This document shows, piece by piece, positions 17,982 through 27,227 of a stretch of DNA of 64,000 nucleotides (position 1 is its first letter; the number at the start of each line of letters is the position of its first letter). Position numbers and translations under genes: made by a program. The DNA lies in contig JAJCYM010000046.1 in the NCBI GenBank assembly GCA_029262895.1, forward strand, positions 1-64,000. Direction: 5' to 3'. The notes beneath the pieces are model-generated. The model was not told the origin of the DNA. It saw nothing but the letters and a program-made list of their open reading frames with translations, and did no database searches. This stretch comes from Roseivirga sp. (lineage in GTDB: Bacteria > Bacteroidota > Bacteroidia > Cytophagales > Cyclobacteriaceae).

Positions 17982-19056
17982 TTATTTCAGTTATTTATTT
18001 GCCTTGGGCATAGGCCAATCTGCCTTGCTTACCATGGCTTTGCTGAAAAGCGGTCAGCGCAAATCCCTATCACGAATTTTCTTCCTTATGATACTCATAA
18101 TAATGGGGATTGAAATTCTTTACGGCCTACTCTATCAAACCAGAAATATTTTTGATTTCGTGCATCTACTTCGAATAAATACGTTTCTGGTGTTGGCTTT
18201 TGGCCCCGCTCTATTCCTGGCCTTGTACTACTATTTCAATCCAAAAAAGACCTTCACATGGTTAACGGCTTTACACTTCCTACCGGGGCTATTGACCTTC
18301 CTGTATTTCATTCCTCTTTTTCTTTCTAGCAAGGTTGTGAAAATTGAGTATCTGGATATAATGTTCAGCGGCACTCACGTTGATTCTCTAATTTTTGGAG
18401 GGATAAGACGATTACAACAGGGAATTTACCTGGTACTTATAATTCGCCTTTTATGGTCTCATCGAATGCGGCTCAAGTTGAATTTGGGGAGCAATTATTT
18501 CCGGCCACTATTTGCTTTGTTTCTACTTTTCACTTTTATGTGGGTCTTCGATATCTACAGGTATTTCTTCTCCTTTGATTTGTATACCGGTATCATCAAC
18601 ACTGTTTTGATGAGTAGTCTACTGCTGTATCTCACCATAAAACTGGTTTCAAAAGAGTCTTTTTTTAAAGAAAGTGAAATTGAAAAATATGCCTCCTCGG
18701 GGCTCTCTGCTTCGGGTGAAAGTGATCTTGTTTCGAGAATTAAAAGTCTTTTTGAAAAACAAAAAGTCTATACGGATCAAACACTGACTTTGGCACTTCT
18801 TTCTTCCAAACTAGCTATTTCATCTACTTACATTTCCCAAGCCATCAACAACCAATTAGGTGTCAACTATAATGACTTTGTAAATGAATGGCGAGTCAAA
18901 GAAGCCCAGACATTGCTTCAAAATCCGGGCAATCATAACCTAACCTTGCTCTATATTGCTCAAAGCGCGGGGTTCAATTCTTCTTCCGCTTTCAATGCGG
19001 CTTTTAAGAAAATCACCAAAACCACGCCAAGCGAATTTCGAAAGCAATTCTCCTAA
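17965..19056 (+). CDS. Membrane-bound AraC-family transcriptional regulator
   Basis: The N-terminal two thirds hold six or seven hydrophobic segments (about residues 8-230), such as IFFLMILIIMGIEILYGLLY and LTALHFLPGLLTFLYF. The C-terminal 110 residues are an AraC/XylS double helix-turn-helix (LALLSSKLAISSTYISQAIN and the second motif LLYIAQSAGFNSSSAFNAAF, ending TKTTPSEFRKQFS). This layout suggests a membrane sensor that binds DNA directly. It overlaps the DUF4924 gene and is followed after 81 bases by a serine hydrolase gene, its most likely target. The signal it senses is unknown. Confidence 0.88.
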   Translation: MEIQSSYFSYLFALGIGQSALLTMALLKSGQRKSLSRIFFLMILIIMGIEILYGLLYQTRNIFDFVHLLRINTFLVLAFGPALFLALYYYFNPKKTFTWLTALHFLPGLLTFLYFIPLFLSSKVVKIEYLDIMFSGTHVDSLIFGGIRRLQQGIYLVLIIRLLWSHRMRLKLNLGSNYFRPLFALFLLFTFMWVFDIYRYFFSFDLYTGIINTVLMSSLLLYLTIKLVSKESFFKESEIEKYASSGLSASGESDLVSRIKSLFEKQKVYTDQTLTLALLSSKLAISSTYISQAINNQLGVNYNDFVNEWRVKEAQTLLQNPGNHNLTLLYIAQSAGFNSSSAFNAAFKKITKTTPSEFRKQFS

Positions 19057-19137
19057 GTTTTGCCATTATTACAATTCAGGCAAAGCCCATTCACCAAAAC
19101 TCAGAGGTATCCTGCATATAGCCGTAAACTTGTCCAA

Positions 19138-21024
19138 ATGAAGTATATGAGATATTTAATGGTGTTTTTTCTGGGGATCTTTTTCATCAACCCAGTGCTT
19201 TCTCAGGATTTTGAATTGAAGTCCAAGTCAATGTCAGGGTTCATTGATTCACTGTTTGCTCAAGGGATTAAAGACAAACTTGTTCCTGGTGGGGTCATTG
19301 GCATTATCCATAATGACTCGGTTGTTCATCGGGGATTTTATGGGCTTTCCAACGTGGCCGTTAACACTCCGGTCAATTTTGAAAACACTCGATTTCAATT
19401 AGGGTCGGTTGGTAAATTATTTACGGCAATTGCGGTTTTGAAAGAAGTGGAAAAGGGCCGTCTCGATTTAAACCGAGATGTGAATGACTACCTTACAGAA
19501 TTTAAGATCAGCACTCCCAATGAAAGGCCTGTTACCTTAAATGATCTTTTGCTTCACACCGCGGGCTTTAACGAAAGGCTTATTGGATATGCCACAAGAG
19601 ATGTTGAAACCGTGGAGATCCTTGGGGAACACCTCAAAAAAAGCATGCCAAGTACTTATACAGAACCCGGTAAAGAAATCAGCTATTCTAACTATGGGTT
19701 CGGCTTGGCTGGTCATTTGGTTGAACTAAGCAGTGGCCTCAAATTTCAGGATTATGTTCAATCTGAAATATTGGACATGCTGGGTATGACTTCGGCTACC
19801 TATCACGTTCCAGCGGAGGACGAGCAAGATTTTGCAATGGGCTATCAGGTACGTGAAGATTTTAATTTTGTCAAGCCTCTTCCAAGGCATGTGACTCCGG
19901 CAGGTAGCATTTCAGCAACGGGGTCGGATCTTTCAAAGTTCACCCAAGCCTTATTGAAGGAGGATGCTCGTTTGCTAAGCTCAACCAGTTATGAATTATT
20001 AAAAATTGAGCAATTCACACCGCACCCTCTATTGACCGGCCATGCTTATGGCATAGAAGTTCAGAATTTCAATGGTCATGTCGGAGTTGGAAAGGGTGGG
20101 AATATCCCCGGATTTTTGTCCTTTGTGGTTTTATTTCCACAATACAATTTTGGCATGTTTGTGGCCGTAAATACAGAGACTGACAATTTTCTCGAGGATT
20201 TTGTTCAGCCTTTCAAAGACGAATTTTTTCCAAGGCAGACCGATGGATTCCAACCCGTGGTTTCGAAAACTGATCTATCTGAATTTTCAGGAGATTTCAG
20301 AGCCAACAGATATAACAGAAATACCATTGAAGATATGTTTGCACTGTTTCAAGGGAATGCCACAATTCACAATGTTCGGGATAGTGCACTTGCTATTTTT
20401 CACAATGGTCAATGGCAGTACTATAAACCCATCGATGAGCTTATTTTTCAAAACACGGTTGAACCTGAGTTGTATCTGGTGTACGAAAAGAATGGCAACA
20501 CCATTTCGAGAATGCATCGCAACATCAACATAGGAGGTTTCAGCATTCCTATGACTTTTGATAAAGTGCCATGGCACAGTACGGTCTATTTTCTTAATGA
20601 ACTGGCAGCCTTGTTTCCTTTTTTCAATCTTACCTATTTGCTATTTCCCTTGGCCTGGTTGGTTGTCTTGGTTAAGAGGAAGAACAATCCCCAATTCTTT
20701 GAAAATAAGAGCTTTAAAACTGCCACAAGACTGACCACAATCGCATTCACACTTTTGATTCTCATTAGTGTACTCATGTTCCTGCAACTCTTTCAGGTGG
20801 GGAATGATTTGATATTTGGTGTTCCACAGTCTATAGTTTTCCTACAGGTGTTCAGTTACCTCATCCCTGTAGTTCTGGTAGTGCTGATCTACAGACTTTT
20901 CAAAGTCTGGAACAACAAGGAAGGCGTGTTGGGTTCAAGAATTTATCTTTCTGTATTTGTACTCTCAGGCACAGTGTATACTTTGATATTGCACCAATGG
21001 CACTTTATAGGTTTGAACTTTTGA
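19138..21024 (+). CDS. Beta-lactamase-class-C-like serine hydrolase with C-terminal membrane segments
   Basis: Exported penicillin-binding-protein-fold hydrolase (CubicO/AmpC group). I chose the ATG at 19138, or possibly 19147, because it gives a signal peptide MRYLMVFFLGIFFINPVLSQ; the longer reading from 19060 adds unrelated residues. The catalytic SxxK is in QLGSVGKLFTA, and the YxN is in SYSNYGFGLAG. The last 150 residues carry about four hydrophobic helices (NLTYLLFPLAWLVVLV and onward), so the enzyme domain is probably held outside the inner membrane. The substrate could be a peptide, an ester or a beta-lactam and cannot be decided here. It follows the AraC-type regulator on the same strand. 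Confidence 0.86.
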   Translation: MKYMRYLMVFFLGIFFINPVLSQDFELKSKSMSGFIDSLFAQGIKDKLVPGGVIGIIHNDSVVHRGFYGLSNVAVNTPVNFENTRFQLGSVGKLFTAIAVLKEVEKGRLDLNRDVNDYLTEFKISTPNERPVTLNDLLLHTAGFNERLIGYATRDVETVEILGEHLKKSMPSTYTEPGKEISYSNYGFGLAGHLVELSSGLKFQDYVQSEILDMLGMTSATYHVPAEDEQDFAMGYQVREDFNFVKPLPRHVTPAGSISATGSDLSKFTQALLKEDARLLSSTSYELLKIEQFTPHPLLTGHAYGIEVQNFNGHVGVGKGGNIPGFLSFVVLFPQYNFGMFVAVNTETDNFLEDFVQPFKDEFFPRQTDGFQPVVSKTDLSEFSGDFRANRYNRNTIEDMFALFQGNATIHNVRDSALAIFHNGQWQYYKPIDELIFQNTVEPELYLVYEKNGNTISRMHRNINIGGFSIPMTFDKVPWHSTVYFLNELAALFPFFNLTYLLFPLAWLVVLVKRKNNPQFFENKSFKTATRLTTIAFTLLILISVLMFLQLFQVGNDLIFGVPQSIVFLQVFSYLIPVVLVVLIYRLFKVWNNKEGVLGSRIYLSVFVLSGTVYTLILHQWHFIGLNF

Positions 21025-21044
21025 TAAAACGGGTTCAAATATGA

Positions 21045-22361
21045 CTAGCGCCTGGTTCCAAGGGCTTGACCTTGAAGGCCACCTTTGAAAATGGTCCCTC
21101 CTTTCATTACAAAGATCACTTTTCCCATAACGGAAATATCACGAATTGGGTCTCCATCCACGGCCACGATGTCCGCAATTTTACCGGCTTCCAAAGAGCC
21201 GTATTGGTCGTCAATTCTCAACAATTGAGCAGCACTCATTGTGGCTGATTTAATGGTTTCCATGGGCTTCATACCTACCTCAACCATATAGCCAAATTCT
21301 TTCCAGTTGTCACCATGCGGAAAAACAGCAGCGTCTGTTCCAAAGGCAATTTTTACCCCCCTGGCATAGGCTTTTTGAAAGGTTCCCTGGATTTTGGGAC
21401 CAACTTCCAGGGCCTTTCTGGCCACTACAGGCGGAAAAAATCCAGGAATCTTAGCCTTCTCAACCACAAACTTTCCGGCTGAAATCGTGGGTACATAGTA
21501 GGTGCCCTTTTGAATCATCAGATTCATGGTTTCATCAGACATAAATGTGCCATGTTCGATAGAACTAATACCCGCTTCGACCGCTCTGCGCATGCCTTCA
21601 TCTCCATGCGCATGGGCAGCAGTGACAAAACCATATTCATTAGCAGTTTCTATAATGCCTTTCAGCTCATCAGCTTTGAACTGGGGCCCTTGGCCATCTT
21701 TGGCCACGCTCAATACGCCACCTGTAGCTGTAATTTTAATTACGTCAGAACCGTCTTTATAGCGCTGTCTCACTGCTTTTCGAGCTTCCGCTTCACTATT
21801 TACTACACCATCCTCCGGTCCCGGATCGCCCATCAATTCTTTTTTCCAGCCATTGGTGGGATCACCATGTCCTCCTGTAGTTGCAATAGTTTTGCCGGCC
21901 GTATAGATATTTGGACCTATCACCTTACCTGCATTGATGGCCTTCTTTAGCGCTATATTTACACCGGTTCCACCCAAATCTCTAATCGTAGTAAAACCAG
22001 CCATTAAAGTGGTTTCCGCATAACCTTGCGCGTTATAGGCAATATCCGCAGGGTTAAGCGTAAAGCTTTCTACATATCGTGTTGGACTAGTCTGGCCTTC
22101 AATGTGCACATGCATGTCCATAAGTCCCGGCATAACGGTTTTGTCTTTAAGGTCTATGACATTATCTCCGCTGGCTCCCCGGGTATAACCTTTATCAATT
22201 GATACAATTTTATTACCTTCTATGACAATCGACATTTGCGTAACCATCTGATCTGATTTACCATCTATCAGTTTGCCACAATGTAAAATTGTTCGTTGCC
22301 CCAAGGCAGAATTAGCCACCAGAATAAAAATGAGGCATGCAATTGATCTTAGTATTTTCAT
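21045..22361 (-). CDS. Secreted metal-dependent amidohydrolase
   Basis: TIM-barrel amidohydrolase of the imidazolonepropionase / Xaa-Pro dipeptidase-like group, 438 residues, with a signal peptide (ends SALGQ). Metal ligands are visible in MDMHVHIEG, TAAHAHGDEG, SIEHGTFM and FGTDAAVFPHG. The N- and C-terminal strands (DLKDKTVMPG and LEAGKIADIVAVDGDP) form the usual composite beta-sandwich. It is likely periplasmic and may act on dipeptides or cyclic amides. It is convergent with the serine hydrolase gene. A 132-base structured element lies upstream. Confidence 0.9.
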   Translation of the reverse strand: MKILRSIACLIFILVANSALGQRTILHCGKLIDGKSDQMVTQMSIVIEGNKIVSIDKGYTRGASGDNVIDLKDKTVMPGLMDMHVHIEGQTSPTRYVESFTLNPADIAYNAQGYAETTLMAGFTTIRDLGGTGVNIALKKAINAGKVIGPNIYTAGKTIATTGGHGDPTNGWKKELMGDPGPEDGVVNSEAEARKAVRQRYKDGSDVIKITATGGVLSVAKDGQGPQFKADELKGIIETANEYGFVTAAHAHGDEGMRRAVEAGISSIEHGTFMSDETMNLMIQKGTYYVPTISAGKFVVEKAKIPGFFPPVVARKALEVGPKIQGTFQKAYARGVKIAFGTDAAVFPHGDNWKEFGYMVEVGMKPMETIKSATMSAAQLLRIDDQYGSLEAGKIADIVAVDGDPIRDISVMGKVIFVMKGGTIFKGGLQGQALGTRR

Positions 22362-22420
22362 GTGTCTGAGTTAAAATAAAGTGAGTTCGGGATAAGGTTT
22401 TGTCAAAAGACCCATCTGAA

Positions 22421-22552
22421 CGTCATTCCGGAATTTTTCTTTCAATATTTTAAAAGGAAGAAAAATATCCGGAATCTCAACGATTTGAAGCTTTGAGATA
22501 CCGGATAAAATAGTCCATATGGAAAATTATGGACAATTTTTCCGGCATGACG
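22421..22552. repeat. Multi-stem palindromic intergenic element
   Basis: Outer arms CGTCATTCCGGAA (22421) and TTCCGGCATGACG (ending 22552) pair except one base. Inside are three further stems: ATTCCGGAA with a later ATCCGGAAT, ATCCGGAATCTCAA with TTGAGATACCGGAT, and GTCCATA with TATGGAC. The whole block is non-coding and lies between two minus-strand genes. It looks like a composite dispersed repeat, or a structured RNA if transcribed. Confidence 0.7.
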
Positions 22553-22614
22553 ACTTTCTTAAACCGAACTCACGCTAAAATAGATTGAATTTGAAATATA
22601 CAAAAAGAGATGAG

Positions 22615-23298
22615 CTATTTCGGAATCATTCTTACGAGGTATTGGTCAGTATTATCTCTATGGAGGAAGTAGACATGCCAACCGGCTATCTCTGCCTGTT
22701 CTGTCAAGGTCTCCGAATCTATATACACCCAATCAAACCAAGGGCCCTTTTGCCCCAGGTATTCATATTGATAATTGATTTCGCCATAGTACTTGTCCTT
22801 TGGTAATTCGGCACCTTCATATAGATAAGCGATATCACTGGAATCAAAAATCAACTGACCGTCAGGATTTAGCGATTTTTTGGCCTGAACCAGGAATTCC
22901 TGGAAGCAAGCAAGCTTCCCAATAAAGCCAATGCCATTCATAAGCATTATTATGGTATCGAATGTTTCACCTTTGAGGTCAAAAAAGTCGATTTGTTGCG
23001 TTGTCTTCACACCACTCTCGCCCATTATTTCAACAGCCTCTTTCGATATGTCGATTGCTTTTACTTGATGTCCTAACTGTTGCAAGGCTAAGGCATGCGC
23101 ACCGGTACCTGCCCCAACATCCAAAACATGACCCTCACACACTGCTAAAGCCATCTTTTCCATATCCGGCATATCTTCATATTCCCTGAAAAGATACCAA
23201 ACCGGCATTTCTTCAGGGTCACCATAATTGTTGTTCAAAAGTAAGGAGTGCTCCGATCCTTGACTGTAGTCTTTCAGGGCTTTGCCGTAAACATCCAT
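22615..23298 (-). CDS. Class I SAM-dependent methyltransferase
   Basis: Soluble Rossmann-fold methyltransferase. Motif I is HVLDVGAGTGAHAL, the acidic end of beta-2 is KAIDIS, and the segment FDTIIMLMNGIGFIG follows. I prefer the ATG at 23298 (MDVYGKALKDY) because related proteins begin there; the frame is open up to 23343. The protein is about 227 residues. The substrate is unknown. The C-terminal half has no recognisable substrate-binding signature. It stands alone between the repeat-like element and the divergently transcribed DUF5916 gene. Confidence 0.82.
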   Translation of the reverse strand: MDVYGKALKDYSQGSEHSLLLNNNYGDPEEMPVWYLFREYEDMPDMEKMALAVCEGHVLDVGAGTGAHALALQQLGHQVKAIDISKEAVEIMGESGVKTTQQIDFFDLKGETFDTIIMLMNGIGFIGKLACFQEFLVQAKKSLNPDGQLIFDSSDIAYLYEGAELPKDKYYGEINYQYEYLGQKGPWFDWVYIDSETLTEQAEIAGWHVYFLHRDNTDQYLVRMIPK

Positions 23299-23560
23299 GT
23301 AGATGAAATTTCCCAAAACTATGCGCATTGGGATAGACTCCAAAGAATTACTCTGTTTAAATGATCTTTTCGTTAAGAATTGGTTATTTGCTTGATTATC
23401 AAAATATTAGAGGGTTTTACAGGATTATCTTAGAATCTTATAGAGTCATTCAGGCCTGAGTCAAAATATAATTCGTCAGCTAATCGACCAAAGTTGACAT
23501 TCAGCGTACCACTCATACACCATTTTGAGGCATTAAGATAATTTATAGGCCCCTATAGAC

Positions 23561-23568
23561 TACTTTTG
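23561..23568 (+). promoter_or_regulatory. -7 element of the DUF5916 gene promoter
   Basis: TACTTTTG fits the Bacteroidota -7 consensus TAnnTTTG and lies 35 bases before the proposed TTG start. No TTTG is found at the expected -33 distance, so the promoter is only half supported. Confidence 0.4.
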
Positions 23569-23603
23569 TTCACCTTTGTGCAACAAAAAGCTTTCATCTT
23601 AAG

Positions 23604-26129
23604 TTGGTCAAAAGGAATAAGCAAATAGGTTTGAAACAGATCGTTTTTACAATACTACTCTCCGTGGGCATTCTAAGCCCGGTTTTCTCTCAGAATACAA
23701 AAAAATCATTCGAAGCAGAAAGGACTACCACCAATTTCAAAATAGATGGTGTGTTGGACGAGGCTGACTGGTGTACGGAATCACCCATACAGAATTTTGT
23801 GCAAAGTAGGCCAAATCCCGGTGAGCCTTCATCCAGACAGACTCAGGTTTGGTTCCGTTATGATGATGAAGCGATTTATATCGCGGCAAAACTTTATGAA
23901 AAGCAAGAGGATATCTTTAATCTTCTGACAAATCGAGATGAGGGTGGGAATGCTGATTACTTTGGTGTAACCATAGACCCATACAATGCGGGGCTTAGCG
24001 GTACCGGACTTTTTGTGACTTCAGCAGGAGTTCAGAGAGATGTATTGTATTCCGGCTCCAGCAGTGGGCGCGGGGGTGGCCGCAGCCGTGGTGATAGTAA
24101 CTGGAATGCAGTTTGGCTGTCTAACACAAAAATCCATGAGGATCATTGGACTGTAGAAATGAAAATTCCGTACGCAGTGTTGAGGTTCAGATCTTCTGAC
24201 ATTCAAGATTGGGCCATAAATTTTGAAAGGTCAAGTAGGGTTATCAATGAAACTATGACCTGGAATCCAATCGATCCCTCAGTGACAGGGACTCTAAATC
24301 AGGCAGGCCAGGTTAAGAATATTAAAAACATCCAGACTCCTACCAGACTCTTCTTTTATCCATATATGTCTACCGTTGTAAGCAGGTCTACGTCAGCAGG
24401 TTTTGTGACACCACAATTAAATGGGGGAATGGATGTGAAATACGGCATTAATGACGCATTCACATTAGACATGACGCTGATACCGGATTTCTCCGGAGTT
24501 CGATCCGATAATCAGGTTTTAAATCTTAGCCCCTTTGAAGTCCGATTTGATGAAAATAGGCAGTTTTTCACCGAAGGTGTTCAATTGTTTAACAAGGCGG
24601 GATTGTTCTATTCAAGAAGAATAGGAAGGGCCTTTGGCAACATCACCGGAGATATTGGAGACGATGAAAATATCATAGCCAGACCACTTGCAGCCCAGCT
24701 AATAAACGCAACCAAAGTTACCGGTAGAACTAATGGCGGTTTGGGAATAGGCTTTTTTAATGCAGTTACTGACAAAACCTATGTGACTGTTGAAGATGAA
24801 GTTACAGGTCTATCTCGAGATGTCGAGGCCGATCCAATGACCAACTTTAATGTGCTTGTTCTTGATCAAAATCTTAAGAACAATTCAAGTATCACCTTCA
24901 CCAATACGAGCGTACTAAGAGCAAAAGCCGCTGACGATGCAAATGTATCCGGTATTAATTTTAGGATACATGATAAGGCTTTAAAATGGCGATTCTCAGG
25001 TTTTGCAGGCTATAGCCAGGTTCTTGAGAGAAACGATGAAACCGAAGGAGGAGGAACCGATGTTTCATCTGGCCATAAGTATAACTTTGAAGTCGGTAAG
25101 GTGAGTGGTAAATGGCGCTATGGAGTTTCCAGACAACTTGAGTCCGATACCTATCAAATTAACGACCTTGGTTTTTTAAGGAGAGCCAACAATGTTGAAA
25201 ACCAATTAAACATCGAATACCAACAGTTCAGGCCGCAAGGCTGGTTCAATAACTATCGCCTGAGATTGGAAGTGGAACATAGAGAGCTCTACAAACCAAA
25301 TCAGTTTGCTGATTTAGAACTAAAATTGAATGCCAATGGACAGTTGAAAAACTTTTGGTTCATGTGGGTTGATATTGGTTTCAACCCAAAAGCGCAAAAT
25401 GACTTCTTTGAGGCCCGTGTGGATGACTATGTTTTCAAGAGGCCAGCCAAACACAGTTATAGTCTCAATGTCTTTTCTGATGGGAGAAAGCCTTTTCGAA
25501 TTGAAAGTCGCCTAAGATTCACGTCAAGACCAGAGTGGAACCAGAATGAAAGAAATTTCAGGATCAAGGGCCGATTAAGAGTTGGGCAACGACTTGAAAT
25601 CGAACATGAGGTCAATATGGATAACAGAATAAATCAAAGAGGTTACGCCACAAGACTTTATGATGATGTTACCGGTGACTTGGAGCAAGTGGTTTTTGGT
25701 ACAAGAGACGTCAAGAATTTGACTAATACGCTACAGGGCAACTATATCTTCACAAATAGAATGGGGTTAACCATGAGAGCCAGACATTATTGGAGTCGTG
25801 TGGAGTATAAGAAGTTTTGGGAGTTGACAGATCAAAATGTGCTGATCGACACCAACTACACAGGAATTGACGGAGACACTGGAGAGAAGTCCCACGATAG
25901 AAACTTCAACACATTCAACATCGACATGGAGTACAACTGGCAATTTTCACCAGGGTCTGAAATCAGAGTTGTTTGGAAACGTTCGATTGCCACTGACAAC
26001 AAAGAAACCGACTTGAATTTCTTTAATAATTTCGGAGACACATTTGGCGCTGACAATTTTGACACTTTCACCGTCAGACTGGTCTACTTCCTTGACTATT
26101 TGGATGTCAAGAAATTCTTCAAGAAATAG
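23604..26129 (+). CDS. DUF5916 outer-membrane-barrel protein with N-terminal CBM9-like domain
   Basis: An 841-residue exported protein. The start is TTG at 23604; no ATG occurs in frame upstream, and the resulting N-terminus is a good signal peptide (GLKQIVFTILLSVG..PVFSQ). Residues about 40-230 form a family-9 carbohydrate-binding-like domain (FKIDGVLDEADW, AIYIAAKLYE). Residues about 240-841 match DUF5916, rich in alternating beta strands and predicted to form an outer-membrane barrel, with FSGVRSDNQVLNLSPFEVRF as a typical stretch. The function of the family is unknown; surface ligand handling is a guess. A -7 element lies at 23561. Confidence 0.85.
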   Translation: MVKRNKQIGLKQIVFTILLSVGILSPVFSQNTKKSFEAERTTTNFKIDGVLDEADWCTESPIQNFVQSRPNPGEPSSRQTQVWFRYDDEAIYIAAKLYEKQEDIFNLLTNRDEGGNADYFGVTIDPYNAGLSGTGLFVTSAGVQRDVLYSGSSSGRGGGRSRGDSNWNAVWLSNTKIHEDHWTVEMKIPYAVLRFRSSDIQDWAINFERSSRVINETMTWNPIDPSVTGTLNQAGQVKNIKNIQTPTRLFFYPYMSTVVSRSTSAGFVTPQLNGGMDVKYGINDAFTLDMTLIPDFSGVRSDNQVLNLSPFEVRFDENRQFFTEGVQLFNKAGLFYSRRIGRAFGNITGDIGDDENIIARPLAAQLINATKVTGRTNGGLGIGFFNAVTDKTYVTVEDEVTGLSRDVEADPMTNFNVLVLDQNLKNNSSITFTNTSVLRAKAADDANVSGINFRIHDKALKWRFSGFAGYSQVLERNDETEGGGTDVSSGHKYNFEVGKVSGKWRYGVSRQLESDTYQINDLGFLRRANNVENQLNIEYQQFRPQGWFNNYRLRLEVEHRELYKPNQFADLELKLNANGQLKNFWFMWVDIGFNPKAQNDFFEARVDDYVFKRPAKHSYSLNVFSDGRKPFRIESRLRFTSRPEWNQNERNFRIKGRLRVGQRLEIEHEVNMDNRINQRGYATRLYDDVTGDLEQVVFGTRDVKNLTNTLQGNYIFTNRMGLTMRARHYWSRVEYKKFWELTDQNVLIDTNYTGIDGDTGEKSHDRNFNTFNIDMEYNWQFSPGSEIRVVWKRSIATDNKETDLNFFNNFGDTFGADNFDTFTVRLVYFLDYLDVKKFFKK

Positions 26130-26180
26130 TCGTTCTCTGGGTGATTATGGGTAATTTCCAATTCACTCAACTCTACGAGC

Positions 26181-26771
26181 ATTAACTTCCTTGCACACCT
26201 TTATTTATCAGGAGAAGATAAGGAACTGGCCATTGGTAATTTTTTGGGAGACTTCGTTAAGGGTAATCAATTTAAAGATCACCCGAAAAGGATAGCTGAT
26301 GGCATCATTCTACATCGAGAGATAGATCGATATACTGACAACCATAAGATTGTTGCCCAAAGCAAGGATAAGTTGCGAGAAAAGTACCGTCACTACTCCG
26401 GTGTGATTGTGGATATGTATTATGACCACTTTTTAGCCAGGAACTTTTCCGATTACCACGATGAGCCATTGCAAGCTTTTACTGAACGACACTTTGACGG
26501 ACTGAATAACTATATAGAGCATATGCCACCTAAAGCGCAGCATATGCTGCCCTATATGGTCAAAGGCAACTGGCTCCTTGGCTATGCTCGAATGGAAGGC
26601 ATACAAAGAGCTCTGGCAGGAATGTCCAGAAGAACCAAGTTCGACTCTAAAATGGATGAATCAATTCAGGATTTGACTCAAAACTATTCGGCCTTCGAAG
26701 CAGAGTTCAGGGCTTTCTTTCCACAAGTAATTGCTCATGTTTCGGATTTCCGCCAAGATTTGATTACTTAG
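26181..26771 (+). CDS. acpH: Acyl carrier protein phosphodiesterase (AcpH/DUF479) family, non-ATG start
   Basis: Enzyme family that removes 4'-phosphopantetheine from acyl carrier protein. Hallmarks are the N-terminal NFLAHLYLSG, IGNFLGDFVKG, the HD-like HREIDRYTD and VIVDMYYDHFLARNF. The family starts MNFLAHL; here the codon aligned with Met1 is ATT (26181). The reading frame has no ATG, GTG or TTG between the upstream stop at 26142 and TTG 26244, and starting at 26244 would cut off 21 conserved residues. So either ATT is the initiator, or one base differs from the ancestral ATG. Enzyme activity is inferred from family only; many Bacteroidota members are untested. Confidence 0.8.
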   Translation: MNFLAHLYLSGEDKELAIGNFLGDFVKGNQFKDHPKRIADGIILHREIDRYTDNHKIVAQSKDKLREKYRHYSGVIVDMYYDHFLARNFSDYHDEPLQAFTERHFDGLNNYIEHMPPKAQHMLPYMVKGNWLLGYARMEGIQRALAGMSRRTKFDSKMDESIQDLTQNYSAFEAEFRAFFPQVIAHVSDFRQDLIT

Positions 26772-26780
26772 CGGCAAATT

Positions 26781-27227
26781 ATGATTGTTTCAAAACCCAA
26801 GCGTAAAACCATCTTTTCACTGGGAGTATTCACGGTGATTGTATTGATCGGGCTATTTTATTTTGTCAATCAATTGCAAGGGTTGGAGTCACCTGAAACA
26901 TGGCGCTACATCGTCATTGGCTTATTATTATTGACCACCTCCCTAATGCTCCACAAGTTACTTTTCAACTATAAGGTGTTGAAGATTGGAGACAATAAAT
27001 TTCATATCTATTATCCCTTCCGATTTTTCAAATCCGTTCAAGAGGTTAAAAATCTTGGAGCCTGGCAAGAGACCATTGTCACTACTAATAAGACTGAATT
27101 CCGGCAACTCAAGATTGTATTTGTGACGAAAGGTTATGTCAAAATTTCGAATCAGGAGAACAGCGACTACGACAAAGTGATTCGGTACTTAAAGAAAAAA
27201 GCACCTAAAAAACAGGTGAAAGAGTAA
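26781..27227 (+). CDS. Small membrane protein, unknown function
   Basis: 148 residues with two hydrophobic segments (about 11-30 and 42-60), followed by a basic soluble beta-rich tail (about 65-148) that recalls bacterial PH-like domains (YKVLKIGDNKFHIYYPFRFF). I do not recognise a named family. Its stop overlaps the crcB start by one base (TAATG), so translation of the two is probably coupled. It lies 9 bases after the AcpH-like gene. Confidence 0.7.
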   Translation: MIVSKPKRKTIFSLGVFTVIVLIGLFYFVNQLQGLESPETWRYIVIGLLLLTTSLMLHKLLFNYKVLKIGDNKFHIYYPFRFFKSVQEVKNLGAWQETIVTTNKTEFRQLKIVFVTKGYVKISNQENSDYDKVIRYLKKKAPKKQVKE

